A stretch of 10,592 nucleotides of DNA from an uncultured Phocaeicola sp. (GTDB lineage: Bacteria > Bacteroidota > Bacteroidia > Bacteroidales > Bacteroidaceae). The notes under the pieces are model-generated. The model made no database searches and had not been told where the DNA came from. It saw only the letters and a list, made by a program, of their open reading frames with translations. A program made the translations under genes and the position numbers. The stretch spans positions 1 to 10,592 of the forward strand of contig CARCZS010000048.1 of NCBI GenBank assembly GCA_948956705.1. Reading direction: 5' to 3'. Position 1 is the first letter of the stretch. Every line of letters starts with the position of its first letter. Positions 1 through 6,442 of the stretch are shown piece by piece.

Positions 1-4
1 ATGG

Positions 5-50
5 TGGCGCAATTTTCAACTGGAATATTGGCGCACTTTTCAATTAGTAT
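5..50. repeat. Two tandem copies of a 22-bp direct repeat at the left edge
   Basis: Two 22-bp units lie at 5-26 and 29-50 with a 24-bp period and agree at 18 of 22 positions; both begin TGGCGCA and share TTTTCAA. Closely spaced repeated blocks of this kind are typical of the multiple terminal repeats of IS21-family elements, so this may be the end of an insertion sequence lying to the left. That assignment is inferred: no transposase gene is inside the window. The repeats stop about 40 bp before the AraC-family gene. Confidence 0.4.
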
Positions 51-92
51 CTACAAAAAATAATTGTTTGTTTTGCAATAAATAGCTATATT

Positions 93-998
93 ATGCCAGA
101 AAGTATAACACAATTCTATAAGAGAATACAAAGTTGTGACCTCCAACCGGATGCAACCTATTCAATGGAGAAACCTTATTTTAATATTTTCTCCCGGCAA
201 TGTAATTTTGGAACTGTACAATTCGGTTACAGGGAATTTTATAAGATTACATTAATTATAGGTGTGGGAAAACTGTATTATGCAGACAAATGGATTTTAG
301 TAGATCGTCCTGCATTATTGTTTTCCAACCCTTTAGTTCCTTATGCTTGGGAATCAATCAGTGAAGAACAAAAAGGAGTGTTTTGCATTTTCAATGAACA
401 GTTTGTGCAGTCAGATGAAAAGAACGGTTCTTTGGCAAATACTCCTTTGTTCAAAGTAACAGGAGATAAGGTTTTCTTTTTAGATGATGTGCAAGTTGCT
501 AAAGTGATGGATATATACAAACAAATGCAGGAAGAGAACCAATCAGACTATATAAATAAGTCCGATGTCTTGCGGTGTTATCTTCATTTGTTGGTTCATA
601 CAGCCCTGAAAATGCAGGATTCCAATCAATATGAATCACATCCGAATGCTTCGCAACGCATTACTGAATTATTTATAGAATTGTTGGATAGACAATTTCC
701 CGTTGATTATCCAAACGCGATTTTAAGTCTGCGCACTCCTGCCGATTACGCAAACCGCCTGTCTGTACACGTTAATCATTTAAATAAAGTGGTTAAAGAA
801 ATAACAGGAAAAACTACCTCTGAGATGATTGCGGAAAGAATAATCAAAGAATGTACCCAACACCTACTACATACTAATCTTTCAATATCAGAAATAGCGT
901 ATAGCTTGGGATTTGAAACGGTTTCTTATTTCAGTAAATTCTATCGCAAACATACTGGTAAATCGCCAAGCGAAGTCAGAGAACAGGCAATTATTTGA
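93..998 (+). CDS. AraC-family transcriptional regulator
   Basis: This 301-residue protein has the two-part AraC layout. Residues 1 to about 180 form a variable sensing domain with no recognisable ligand motif. Residues 200-297 form the DNA-binding domain with two helix-turn-helix units: the first near 214-236 (LRTPADYANRLSVHVNHLNK) and the second near 264-296. The second contains the family signature SISEIAYSLGF, then SYFSKFYRKHTGKSPSEVR. It acts in the cytoplasm as a DNA-binding activator or repressor. The start at 93 is the first ATG of the open frame and follows an AT-rich leader without a Shine-Dalgarno sequence, which is normal in Bacteroidetes. The next gene, 80 bp downstream on the same strand, is an aldo/keto reductase, the natural candidate target. 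The ligand is unknown. The AT-rich composition differs from the mobilization genes to the right, consistent with cargo of separate origin. Confidence 0.9.
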   Translation: MPESITQFYKRIQSCDLQPDATYSMEKPYFNIFSRQCNFGTVQFGYREFYKITLIIGVGKLYYADKWILVDRPALLFSNPLVPYAWESISEEQKGVFCIFNEQFVQSDEKNGSLANTPLFKVTGDKVFFLDDVQVAKVMDIYKQMQEENQSDYINKSDVLRCYLHLLVHTALKMQDSNQYESHPNASQRITELFIELLDRQFPVDYPNAILSLRTPADYANRLSVHVNHLNKVVKEITGKTTSEMIAERIIKECTQHLLHTNLSISEIAYSLGFETVSYFSKFYRKHTGKSPSEVREQAII

Positions 999-1010
999 TT
1001 TGTGCAACTG

Positions 1011-1045
1011 ATGCTTTGAATTGTATAATTCTGCTCAATTAGCAT
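1011..1045. promoter_or_regulatory. Interrupted inverted repeat, possible operator of the AraC-family protein
   Basis: In the 80-bp gap between regulator and reductase, ATGCT (1011-1015) and AATTG (1019-1023) are mirrored by CAATT (1036-1040) and AGCAT (1041-1045). Inside sits another short inverted repeat, GAATT (1018-1022) with AATTC (1027-1031). The structure lies directly upstream of a good -7 element at 1050 and covers the position expected for a -33 box, where an activator would bind. That the neighbouring AraC-family protein binds here is inference. Confidence 0.35.
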
Positions 1046-1049
1046 CTCC

Positions 1050-1057
1050 TAATTTTG
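1050..1057 (+). promoter_or_regulatory. Bacteroides-type -7 promoter element before the aldo/keto reductase gene
   Basis: TAATTTTG matches the Bacteroides primary-sigma -7 consensus TAnnTTTG exactly. No TTTG sits at the usual 19-21 bp upstream; the nearest, at 1015-1018, is about 31 bp away. The promoter therefore looks weak without help, which suits control by an activator. The expected leader to the ATG at 1079 would be only about 15 nt. Confidence 0.45.
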
Positions 1058-1078
1058 TATCGACTAAAAATATAAATT

Positions 1079-2080
1079 ATGAAGTATAGAAAATTAGGTA
1101 AAACAGAAGTAAGCCTGTCCGCCATTGGATTGGGATGTATGGGAATGAGTGCTGCGTATGGAGTAGCCGATGAAAAAGAAAGTATTAAGACATTACATCG
1201 TGCCTTAGAGCTTGGTATAAACTTTTGGGACACTGCGGATGTGTATGGCAATGGTGCTAATGAAAGATTACTATCTAAGGTATTGGCTGAAAAAAGAAAT
1301 CAGATTTTCATTGCTACCAAATTCGGTTTCCGTTTACGTAATCATCAAGGTACTGTATTTGATGGTGGTGAAAGTTATGTGGATGCTTCTCCTCAATATA
1401 TAAGACAAGCTGTAGAACTCAGCCTGAAAAGGTTGAATATTGAAACCATAGATTTGTACTATGCGCATCGAATAGACCCGACAATACCGGTCGAAGAAAC
1501 CGTTGGGACTATGGCAGAATTGGTAAAAGAAGGCAAGGTACGCTATTTAGGACTAAGCGAATGTTCTGCCGAATCATTGCGGAGAGCCTGTGCCGTTCAT
1601 CCTATATCTGCCGTTGAAAGTGAATATTCTCTATTAACCCGTGATGTGGAAAAAGAAATTTTGCCCTTGACAAAAGAATTAGGAGTAACCTTAGTTCCCT
1701 TTTCACCATTGGGTAGAGGATTGGTAACAAATACTATTAATGTGAATGCATTGGGTGAAAATGACTTTCGTAAGCATTTGCCACGTTATAACGGTATATA
1801 TTGGGAGAATAATCAAAAATTAACAGCAGAATTTGCAGAAATAGCAGAAAGTAAGGGAATAACTCCTGCTCAACTTGCATTAGCTTGGATATTGGCACAG
1901 AGTGAAAATATCATCCCTATACCGGGAACTAAACGAATCAAGTATTTAGAAGAAAATGCGAAAGCTACCGATGTTAATTTATTGCCAGATGATATATCTA
2001 AGATAGAATTGCTTCTGAAAAAATATCCAAATATAGGCAATCGATACAACGAATATGATTTTAAATTTGTAAATAAGTAA
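1079..2080 (+). CDS. Aldo/keto reductase, NADP-dependent oxidoreductase
   Basis: The 333-residue protein belongs to the aldo/keto reductase superfamily of TIM-barrel enzymes that reduce aldehydes or ketones to alcohols with NAD(P)H in the cytoplasm. The catalytic tetrad is visible: Asp51 and Tyr56 in WDTADVYG, Lys81 in IATKFGF and His130 in YYAHRID. The N-terminus ([20 protein letters not shown]) is the typical first strand. The C-terminal [18 protein letters not shown], near residues 280-297, matches the cofactor-binding loop. Length is normal and no key residue is missing. The start at 1079 gives the canonical MKYRKLG beginning. The substrate cannot be read from the sequence; enzymes of this type are general stress or detoxification reductases. 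The AraC-family gene upstream probably controls it, and a hairpin at 2091-2124 follows the stop codon. Confidence 0.93.
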   Translation: MKYRKLGKTEVSLSAIGLGCMGMSAAYGVADEKESIKTLHRALELGINFWDTADVYGNGANERLLSKVLAEKRNQIFIATKFGFRLRNHQGTVFDGGESYVDASPQYIRQAVELSLKRLNIETIDLYYAHRIDPTIPVEETVGTMAELVKEGKVRYLGLSECSAESLRRACAVHPISAVESEYSLLTRDVEKEILPLTKELGVTLVPFSPLGRGLVTNTINVNALGENDFRKHLPRYNGIYWENNQKLTAEFAEIAESKGITPAQLALAWILAQSENIIPIPGTKRIKYLEENAKATDVNLLPDDISKIELLLKKYPNIGNRYNEYDFKFVNK

Positions 2081-2090
2081 ACTTTACAGT

Positions 2091-2124
2091 AGGAAGTTCT
2101 GTCAATATTTTAGCAGAACTTCCT
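2091..2124 (+). terminator. Hairpin after the aldo/keto reductase gene
   Basis: AGGAAGTTCTG (2091-2101) and CAGAACTTCCT (2114-2124) form a perfect 11-bp stem with a 12-nt loop, 10 bp after the reductase stop codon and 12 bp before the next start. There is no run of T after the stem, so it may be a weak terminator or an mRNA-stability or attenuation structure between the two genes. Confidence 0.5.
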
Positions 2125-2136
2125 CAGATAATTATA

Positions 2137-2376
2137 ATGAACGACCTATTACAACAGAGATTTTTCCGTTTATTATCGGAATACTCACAGCGTGAAGTTT
2201 TTGCAACAGAGCTTGTAGGAGCTATTGAAGAATTGGCGTTACATTTAGCTGATTTCAGCATGTATGAACAGGATAATAGCATTTTACTACGGTATTTTTC
2301 TTTCGGATTACATCGTCTCAAATCGTACCGTGTACAGTTTGAGCAAGAAAAAAATGCCTTATTTGCATCTAATTGA
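2137..2376 (+). CDS. RteC-like protein, N-terminal part (split gene)
   Basis: This 79-residue frame ends early at the TGA at 2374-2376. Residues 1-72 are rich in predicted helix (VFATELVGAIEELALHLADF, then RYFSFGLHRLKSYRVQFEQEK); the last seven residues follow the frame change and are probably spurious. It overlaps the next frame by a few codons. If one A is removed from the A7 tract at 2348-2354, the two frames join into a product of about 203 residues, close to RteC (about 217 residues), the regulator that activates excision functions in tetracycline-inducible Bacteroides conjugative transposons. RteC similarity is visible mainly in the downstream part. Alternatives are a sequencing error, a true pseudogene, or frameshifted or coupled expression. 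Confidence 0.6.
   Translation: MNDLLQQRFFRLLSEYSQREVFATELVGAIEELALHLADFSMYEQDNSILLRYFSFGLHRLKSYRVQFEQEKNALFASN
2348..2354 (+). other. A7 tract where the RteC-like reading frame changes
   Basis: Seven consecutive A bases lie at the junction of the two RteC-like frames. Reading six instead of seven gives an uninterrupted frame with Glu-Gln-Glu-Lys followed directly by Met-Pro-Tyr-Leu-His-Leu. The tract's last A is also the A of the downstream frame's ATG. Homopolymers are common sites of indel mutation, sequencing error and polymerase or ribosome slippage; the sequence alone cannot choose between these. Confidence 0.55.
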
Positions 2377-2749
2377 TGAAGCGATAGGACTAATAGATAA
2401 CGAAATACGTATTGTAGAATGGCGTATCAAATACCCCGAACAGTTTAAACGGCAACTTGATAAACCACCTCTTTCCCCTCTCTATTTGGCTGACAAAGCA
2501 ACCCTTATCAACATTATGGAAATTGTCAGCGGTTTGTTCATCTCTAAAAACATCGTATATCAAAATGGTAAACCTGCCTACTTGGTGGATTTGGGAAAAG
2601 CCTTTGAATGGCTCTTTAATATCAAGATAGGCGACTATCACCAAAAGCATGAGGATGTGATAAAACGAAAGCCGGGCAAAATCACGGAGTTTCTTAATGG
2701 ACTGGCAGACCTTATCCGAAAGGAACATGATAAAAAAGGATATAGATAA
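2354..2749 (+). CDS. RteC-like protein, C-terminal domain (split gene)
   Basis: The 131 residues from the ATG at 2354 form the conserved half of an RteC-type protein. The strongest signature is AFEWLFNIKIGDYHQKHEDV followed by IKRKPGKITEFLNGLADLIRKEHD, which parallels the RteC C-terminus (FE..FN..LGDYYRTF.EIR.RK..RTKFLD.L). Upstream, SPLYLADKATLINIMEIVSGLFISKNIVYQNGK corresponds to the helical winged-helix-like region. An in-frame ATG at 2264 would add 30 residues that are an out-of-frame reading of the upstream part, so 2354 is preferred. In CTnDOT-type elements RteC binds DNA and activates the excision operon; a similar control role here is inference. It may be made by coupled reinitiation, because the upstream stop lies just inside it, or only as a fusion through slippage. 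Confidence 0.72.
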   Translation: MPYLHLIDEAIGLIDNEIRIVEWRIKYPEQFKRQLDKPPLSPLYLADKATLINIMEIVSGLFISKNIVYQNGKPAYLVDLGKAFEWLFNIKIGDYHQKHEDVIKRKPGKITEFLNGLADLIRKEHDKKGYR

Positions 2750-2831
2750 TCAATAACTTAACACCCATTTATAGGGGATTCCATGTCTGCCCTCGTAATT
2801 TCTTTGCCTTCCATTTCTGAACTTTGCTTCA

Positions 2832-2843
2832 TCAATCGATTGA
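2832..2843. promoter_or_regulatory. 12-bp perfect palindrome upstream of an HTH gene
   Basis: TCAATCGATTGA is a perfect palindrome 35 bp before the ATG at 2879, in the 129-bp gap after the RteC-like gene. It is a candidate binding site for a dimeric regulator, perhaps the HTH protein itself. A good Bacteroides promoter is not visible: GAACTTTG at 2819-2826 is one mismatch from TAnnTTTG and has no properly spaced TTTG. Confidence 0.3.
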
Positions 2844-2878
2844 CAAACCATAATGTATAATCAGAAAATGAAGCAACT

Positions 2879-3208
2879 ATGTATATAGAAAACTACGATT
2901 TCAAAGAGTGGATGCAAAAGTTATTCGACAAGCTGGACGAGCTTTGCAAGGATGTGCGGGCATTGCGCAATGCCGACAAGGTGCTGCCCGAAGATGATAA
3001 CCTGCTGGATAATCAGGATTTGTGCCTGTTGTTCAAGGTTAGCATCAAAACTTTGCAACGCTACCGTGCTTTGGGCGTATTACCTTACTTTACAATCAGC
3101 GGAAAAGTGTATTACCGGGCTTCGGACGTCCGGGAATTCATAAAGGAACGGTTCAGTTCGGTAACGCTACGCAAGTTCGAGAAAGAACACGGTTCGGACA
3201 AGAAGTAA
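2879..3208 (+). CDS. Small helix-turn-helix DNA-binding protein (HTH_17 type)
   Basis: This 109-residue protein has an N-terminal helical, acidic segment (residues 1-40, probable dimerisation helix) and a MerR/excisionase-like winged HTH at about 42-95. The HTH includes LLDNQDLCLLFKVSIKTLQRYR, then GVLPYFTISGKVYYRASDVREFIKERF. The same pattern (S.+T+Q.YR..G.L.Y...GK+.Y+.SD+) recurs in the two HTH proteins encoded at 8581 and 8865, so the three are paralogues. Such proteins in Bacteroides mobile elements act as regulators or recombination directionality factors. The start at 2879 is supported by the distance to the palindrome upstream and by the length of the N-terminal helix. A strong bidirectional terminator follows, which isolates it from the convergent mobilization operon. 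Confidence 0.85.
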   Translation: MYIENYDFKEWMQKLFDKLDELCKDVRALRNADKVLPEDDNLLDNQDLCLLFKVSIKTLQRYRALGVLPYFTISGKVYYRASDVREFIKERFSSVTLRKFEKEHGSDKK

Positions 3209-3214
3209 ACAGAT

Positions 3215-3253
3215 AAGCCGGAGCATCGGGTAATTGCCTGTCTGCTCCGGCTT
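3215..3253. terminator. Bidirectional terminator between the HTH gene and the mobilization operon
   Basis: AAGCCGGAGCA (3215-3225) and TGCTCCGGCTT (3243-3253) form a perfect 11-bp GC-rich stem with a 17-nt loop. It sits 6 bp after the plus-strand HTH stop codon and 5 bp beyond the end of the minus-strand gene, so it can serve both convergent transcripts. A T-rich stretch (CTTCTTGTTT) follows on the plus strand. Confidence 0.8.
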
Positions 3254-3258
3254 CTTGT

Positions 3259-3984
3259 TTATGGCTTGCCTAATTTGCCTGCTTCTTCCTTTAGCCGTTC
3301 GGCTTGTTCGTTCAGTAACCTTGCCCTTTCCAATGCTTCCGCTTGCTTTCTGCTACGGTATTCAAAATCAATAACTGTCTCTGTCAAGTCCTGAATGAAA
3401 GCGTTGTCCCGTTCCCGGATAAACTTTAGTTCCAATAGATTAAGCATATTCCCGTCCGCTTTCCCTTTCATCAGGAGATAACGGTATTTTATATCATTGT
3501 CCTGTAACTGTTGCATACGTTCCATAAAACGAACATTCAGGATTAACGAAACAATACCGATAATTATTCCTGCTGAAAAAAGAAAGAACTTCGGTTGCAG
3601 ATATGGAGTTATCCGGCTTAGGATTTTATCGTATAACGAAACGGCTTCTACCTTTTCCTGCTGCCGGGTATCTGTCGGAAACAGTTCCTTTAATTTCTCT
3701 TTGAAATATCGGTGCGAAGTCACAATCATTCCCTTTATATCATCAAGGTCTTGTTTCTGATTGCCTGACTGTCTTTTCTTAATACAGGCGATTTGGTTCA
3801 AAATCTCCTGCACCGTATTTTCAGAAATGGCAGGTTTGTTCTGCATCTCTAAAATACGTTGTTCAATAACATCCAGTCGGCTTATCGTCTCTTCCCGGCT
3901 GGCTGGTATCACCTGCTTTTCTTGCTTCTCTTTCAGTTCCGCAACCATAGAGAGAAGTCCTTCTAAAATCAAATTCTCTTCCAT
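3259..3984 (-). CDS. Coiled-coil membrane protein of the mobilization operon
   Basis: The 241-residue protein has charged, coiled-coil-like stretches at about 10-75 and 210-238. A single hydrophobic segment lies at about 132-152 (FFLFSAGIIIGIVSLILN), flanked by Lys132 and Arg152; there is no signal peptide. I recognise no enzymatic motif. It is the last gene of a leftward operon: only 4 nt separate it from the relaxase stop codon. In Bacteroides mobilizable elements, proteins of this shape often follow the relaxase and are annotated simply as mobilization or hypothetical proteins. A role in tethering the relaxosome to the inner membrane or to the coupling protein of a helper element is inference. 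It ends at a strong terminator. Confidence 0.8.
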   Translation of the reverse strand: MEENLILEGLLSMVAELKEKQEKQVIPASREETISRLDVIEQRILEMQNKPAISENTVQEILNQIACIKKRQSGNQKQDLDDIKGMIVTSHRYFKEKLKELFPTDTRQQEKVEAVSLYDKILSRITPYLQPKFFLFSAGIIIGIVSLILNVRFMERMQQLQDNDIKYRYLLMKGKADGNMLNLLELKFIRERDNAFIQDLTETVIDFEYRSRKQAEALERARLLNEQAERLKEEAGKLGKP

Positions 3985-3988
3985 TCGT

Positions 3989-4906
3989 TTATAACTTAAA
4001 TTGTCGTTTCTTTTTCTTCTTCTTTCTCAAATCGGGATTGTCAGGCGTTTCATCAGCCGGAGAGGACGAAACGGAGAACAAACCGCCCAAACCTGTTATC
4101 AGTGAATTATTACTTTTGTTTGTAGCTGGCTCCTGAACAGGTGTATAAATTGTCTGTTTGTTGTTTCCGGCTGTCGTCAGTCCTGTATTTCCGAAGTATT
4201 TATCCAGTTTTGAAAAACTGAAACTGCGGTCAATCTCCGAACCTTTGAATGTATATTCACCTTTGGAAAAGGAAATACCCTGTATCTCATCCGTCTGTCC
4301 CTTGCGCTTGAAATGAATATTGATACCCTTTTCCACTAACTGCTTCTGTAATTGCTGCCAGTTCCTTGTTTTCCCGATTTCGTTCTTTACAGCCGTGTAA
4401 ATCTCGTATTTTGATTTATCCGGCTCTTTCAAACGGTGTTGTTTCACCTGCTCTTTCCCTTTAGCGAAATAAAGCCCGTGTCTTGCTTTCAGTTTCTTGC
4501 AAACCTGCTCGTTCCGGTACATATCGTTTTTATCCGAAATCGTTTTTCCGTTGTTGTCTATTCGGTTGAATACGATATGCACGTGCGGATGCTCCCGGTC
4601 TTGGTGGCGCACGATGATATACTGCGTATCGGTGATTTTCATTTCATGCATATATTCCTGCGCCAACTGTATCATTTTCTCGTCCGTCAGCTTGGGCGCA
4701 TCCACTGCCGAATAACTTAACGCAATATGTCCGACCGGCTTCTTTAAATTGGGATTCATTTCGGTTTGCGTGCAGAAGCTACGGATAATATCCTGCTTGC
4801 TTTCTGTTAGTACTCCCTCCGCATGAAGCAAAGTCGCTTGTTCCTTATCCAGCACATAGTTTACACAGCCTTTAAATCCGCTTCCCTTTTTTATTTTTCC
4901 AATCAT
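3989..4906 (-). CDS. MOBP-type relaxase / mobilization nuclease
   Basis: The 305-residue protein is a relaxase of the MobA/VirD2-like family (Relaxase, PF03432). It nicks oriT on one strand, stays covalently bound to the 5' end and leads the strand into the recipient. Visible motifs are the N-terminal catalytic tyrosine candidate Tyr17 in CVNYVLDKE, His60 in the GHIALSYS strand, and the metal-binding motif III HQDREHPHVHIVFNR at 101-115 (His106, His108, His110, Asn114). The C-terminus (residues 292-302) is a poly-Lys tail. It is short compared with many relaxases, with no helicase or primase fusion. Its ATG overlaps the upstream MobC-like gene by 35 bp, so the two are translationally coupled. 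The partner coupling protein and mating pore are not in the window, which implies mobilization in trans. Confidence 0.93.
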   Translation of the reverse strand: MIGKIKKGSGFKGCVNYVLDKEQATLLHAEGVLTESKQDIIRSFCTQTEMNPNLKKPVGHIALSYSAVDAPKLTDEKMIQLAQEYMHEMKITDTQYIIVRHQDREHPHVHIVFNRIDNNGKTISDKNDMYRNEQVCKKLKARHGLYFAKGKEQVKQHRLKEPDKSKYEIYTAVKNEIGKTRNWQQLQKQLVEKGINIHFKRKGQTDEIQGISFSKGEYTFKGSEIDRSFSFSKLDKYFGNTGLTTAGNNKQTIYTPVQEPATNKSNNSLITGLGGLFSVSSSPADETPDNPDLRKKKKKKRQFKL

Positions 4907-5255
4907 TCGATAACTGGTTTATGATTTCAATAATCCTGTTCTTTAGTTTCACGAGTTCCACCGCTACCAGTGCGAACCCTCCGGCATTTGCCCGGTGCGC
5001 CAGTTGATTGATGTTGTTGGCTTCCCCTGCCAGCTTGCGGATAGTGTCGGCATCCTGCCTGTTCAACCGTGGCGTTATCTCTGCCGAAACGACCGCTTGC
5101 CGGACGTACTCGCTGACGGGCAGACCGGATTCTCCGGCTCGCTTCTTGATAGCGTAATATTGAAGTTCGGTCAGCTTTGTACTGACTACTCTCTTTTGTT
5201 TGTCTATCCGGCTCTTTGCCGGGCGACCTCCTGCCTTGTTCCTTATCTCTGTCAT
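4872..5255 (-). CDS. mobC: MobC-like relaxosome accessory protein (ribbon-helix-helix)
   Basis: This 127-residue basic protein has a ribbon-helix-helix DNA-binding region at about 22-56 (RVVSTKLTELQYYAIKKRAG then LPVSEYVRQAV). The signature of the bacterial mobilization protein MobC family (PF05713) lies at about 75-93 (LAGEANNINQLAHRANAGG), followed by an amphipathic C-terminal helix. MobC proteins bind oriT and help the relaxase open and nick the strand. It is the first gene of the three-gene leftward mobilization operon and overlaps the relaxase gene. The intergenic region immediately upstream holds nested inverted repeats, its probable binding site. Naming varies between elements, and comparable genes are also called mobA in Bacteroides. 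No exact TAnnTTTG promoter is seen upstream on this strand. Confidence 0.88.
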   Translation of the reverse strand: MTEIRNKAGGRPAKSRIDKQKRVVSTKLTELQYYAIKKRAGESGLPVSEYVRQAVVSAEITPRLNRQDADTIRKLAGEANNINQLAHRANAGGFALVAVELVKLKNRIIEIINQLSNDWKNKKGKRI

Positions 5256-5291
5256 ACGTTTTGCTTATTGAATGGTATCTTTAAAATTGCG

Positions 5292-5390
5292 ACCAACGGG
5301 AGAAATTTTCTTTGCTGTCAGGCAAAGCAAGGGGTTTCGGTCTACCGAAACATAACCTTGCTCTCCTGAATCACACCGCTTGCCGTTGGT
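5292..5390. other. Candidate oriT: nested inverted repeats between primase and mobC
   Basis: The 156-bp spacer 5256-5411 contains three inverted-repeat pairs arranged concentrically. The innermost is GTTTCGGT (5334-5341) with ACCGAAAC (5344-5351), an 8-bp stem. Around it are AGCAAGG (5326-5332) and CCTTGCT (5356-5362). Outermost are ACCAACGG (5292-5299) and CCGTTGGT (5383-5390). A short TTTGC/GCAAA pair lies at 5311-5325. Cruciform-prone sequence directly upstream of relaxosome genes is where oriT is expected, and in NBU-type elements oriT lies between the primase and mobilization genes as here. The nick position cannot be assigned from sequence alone. Confidence 0.65.
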
Positions 5391-5411
5391 ATGCCTTGCC
5401 TGTTCTCCTGC

Positions 5412-6413
5412 CTACAACCGTCTGCCCCTTTTTCTTTTTTCACCGGGAGATTGTTTGTTTTTCTCTTCCTGATTCGGCTGCTTGGCAGACTGCGTTTGCT
5501 TCTCCGGAAGACTGGACTTTTGACATAGGTAGTCGTTCAAGTCCTTGTGTCCGCTGTACAGGTGTGAGGCATCACGCACACGCCAGCCGTATTCCTTTTG
5601 TATGGCTTGGGTGGCTTTACGTCCGGCTTCGTCATTATCCAAAAGGCAGTGTATCTTTTCGTACTCGCCTAACGGGTATAATGCTTTATCCACATTGGCG
5701 GTCGAGTTCAGGATGATGTAATCCTGCCAGTCGATACAGGGATAAATCGGGCTGTTCTTGTGCCGGATGGTTAGGAAAGAAAGGTAGTCCATAAATCCCT
5801 CGAACACGAAACAGGCATCGTTTTTCTTTCCTGCAAACTGTATGCGTGTGATGTCTTTGGGAGAGGTGCAGCCCTTGTAACCGGGATTGCGTAGTTCGTA
5901 CCCTCCGGCATCGTTCTTGAAAGCGAGCGCAAAAAGCGGCTTCCCGTTTACACGGTAATACATTTCCTGCACATAGTCCGCTGCCACTTCGGGCGCAATG
6001 CCCCGGCTTTTCAGATAATTGGTGAGTGCCGGATGCTGTAACGGCTGGATGCTACGGATTTCTACCGGGCTGGCTGGTCGCTTCCTTTCCTCCCTTGCCG
6101 GATTCTTTTCGGGGATATTTTTCCCTTGAAAAGAAAAAGTATTGGCGGAGTAATAGTCCTGTTCCAGTCGGCTGATAGCCCCGTAAGCGTTGCATCCGTA
6201 CTGTTTCATCACAAGGTCGATGAGCGAGCCGCCCTCACCCGTCCCAAAGTCACACCAAAGGTTTACACCGTAATCCACCTTGAAACTGGGCGTATCGTCC
6301 TGACGTAACGGACTGTGGTACATACCGTAATAAAGTTTATCCACTACGGGCAGGATGCCCAATGATTCCAAATAGTCCTTGATACTTATGCTGTTAGCTT
6401 CCTGATAAGTCAT
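5412..6413 (-). CDS. Toprim-domain DNA primase-like protein
   Basis: The 333-residue protein resembles DnaG-type primases of Bacteroides mobilizable elements (PrmN1-like). Residues 28-66 align with the CHC2 zinc-finger region (YHSPLRQDDTPSFKV, then LWCDFGTGEGGSLIDLV), but most of the Cys/His ligands are replaced, so the zinc site looks degenerate. The Toprim domain spans about 200-295: Glu205 in FVFEGFMDYL, the Asp259-Asn-Asp261 pair in CLLDNDEAGRKA, and KDLNDYL at 290-296. The tail from about 298 is charged and low in complexity. It would lay primers on single-stranded DNA during transfer or replication of the excised circle. It starts at the ATG at 6413, next to the 8-mer repeat region, and its 3' end abuts the oriT candidate. 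In NBU1 the corresponding primase gene is also needed for excision. Confidence 0.88.
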   Translation of the reverse strand: MTYQEANSISIKDYLESLGILPVVDKLYYGMYHSPLRQDDTPSFKVDYGVNLWCDFGTGEGGSLIDLVMKQYGCNAYGAISRLEQDYYSANTFSFQGKNIPEKNPAREERKRPASPVEIRSIQPLQHPALTNYLKSRGIAPEVAADYVQEMYYRVNGKPLFALAFKNDAGGYELRNPGYKGCTSPKDITRIQFAGKKNDACFVFEGFMDYLSFLTIRHKNSPIYPCIDWQDYIILNSTANVDKALYPLGEYEKIHCLLDNDEAGRKATQAIQKEYGWRVRDASHLYSGHKDLNDYLCQKSSLPEKQTQSAKQPNQEEKNKQSPGEKRKRGRRL

Positions 6414-6442
6414 AATTTTTGTTTTTTAGATGTTGGATGATT

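Noticed and set aside
1039..1251. 70-residue minus-strand frame over the reductase start
   Set aside because: It is antisense to the conserved N-terminus of the aldo/keto reductase and has no motif.
2264..2353. Extended N-terminus of the downstream RteC-like frame from the ATG at 2264
   Set aside because: These 30 residues are the out-of-frame reading of the upstream RteC-like segment, which itself looks like genuine protein.
2840..2861. TTGACA and TATAAT resembling an E. coli sigma-70 promoter before the HTH gene
   Set aside because: The boxes are only 10 bp apart instead of about 17, and Bacteroidetes use a different consensus (TTTG / TAnnTTTG).
5312..5716. 134-residue plus-strand frame across the oriT candidate
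   Set aside because: Most of it is antisense to the primase C-terminus, it has no family motif, and it would make the inverted-repeat region coding.
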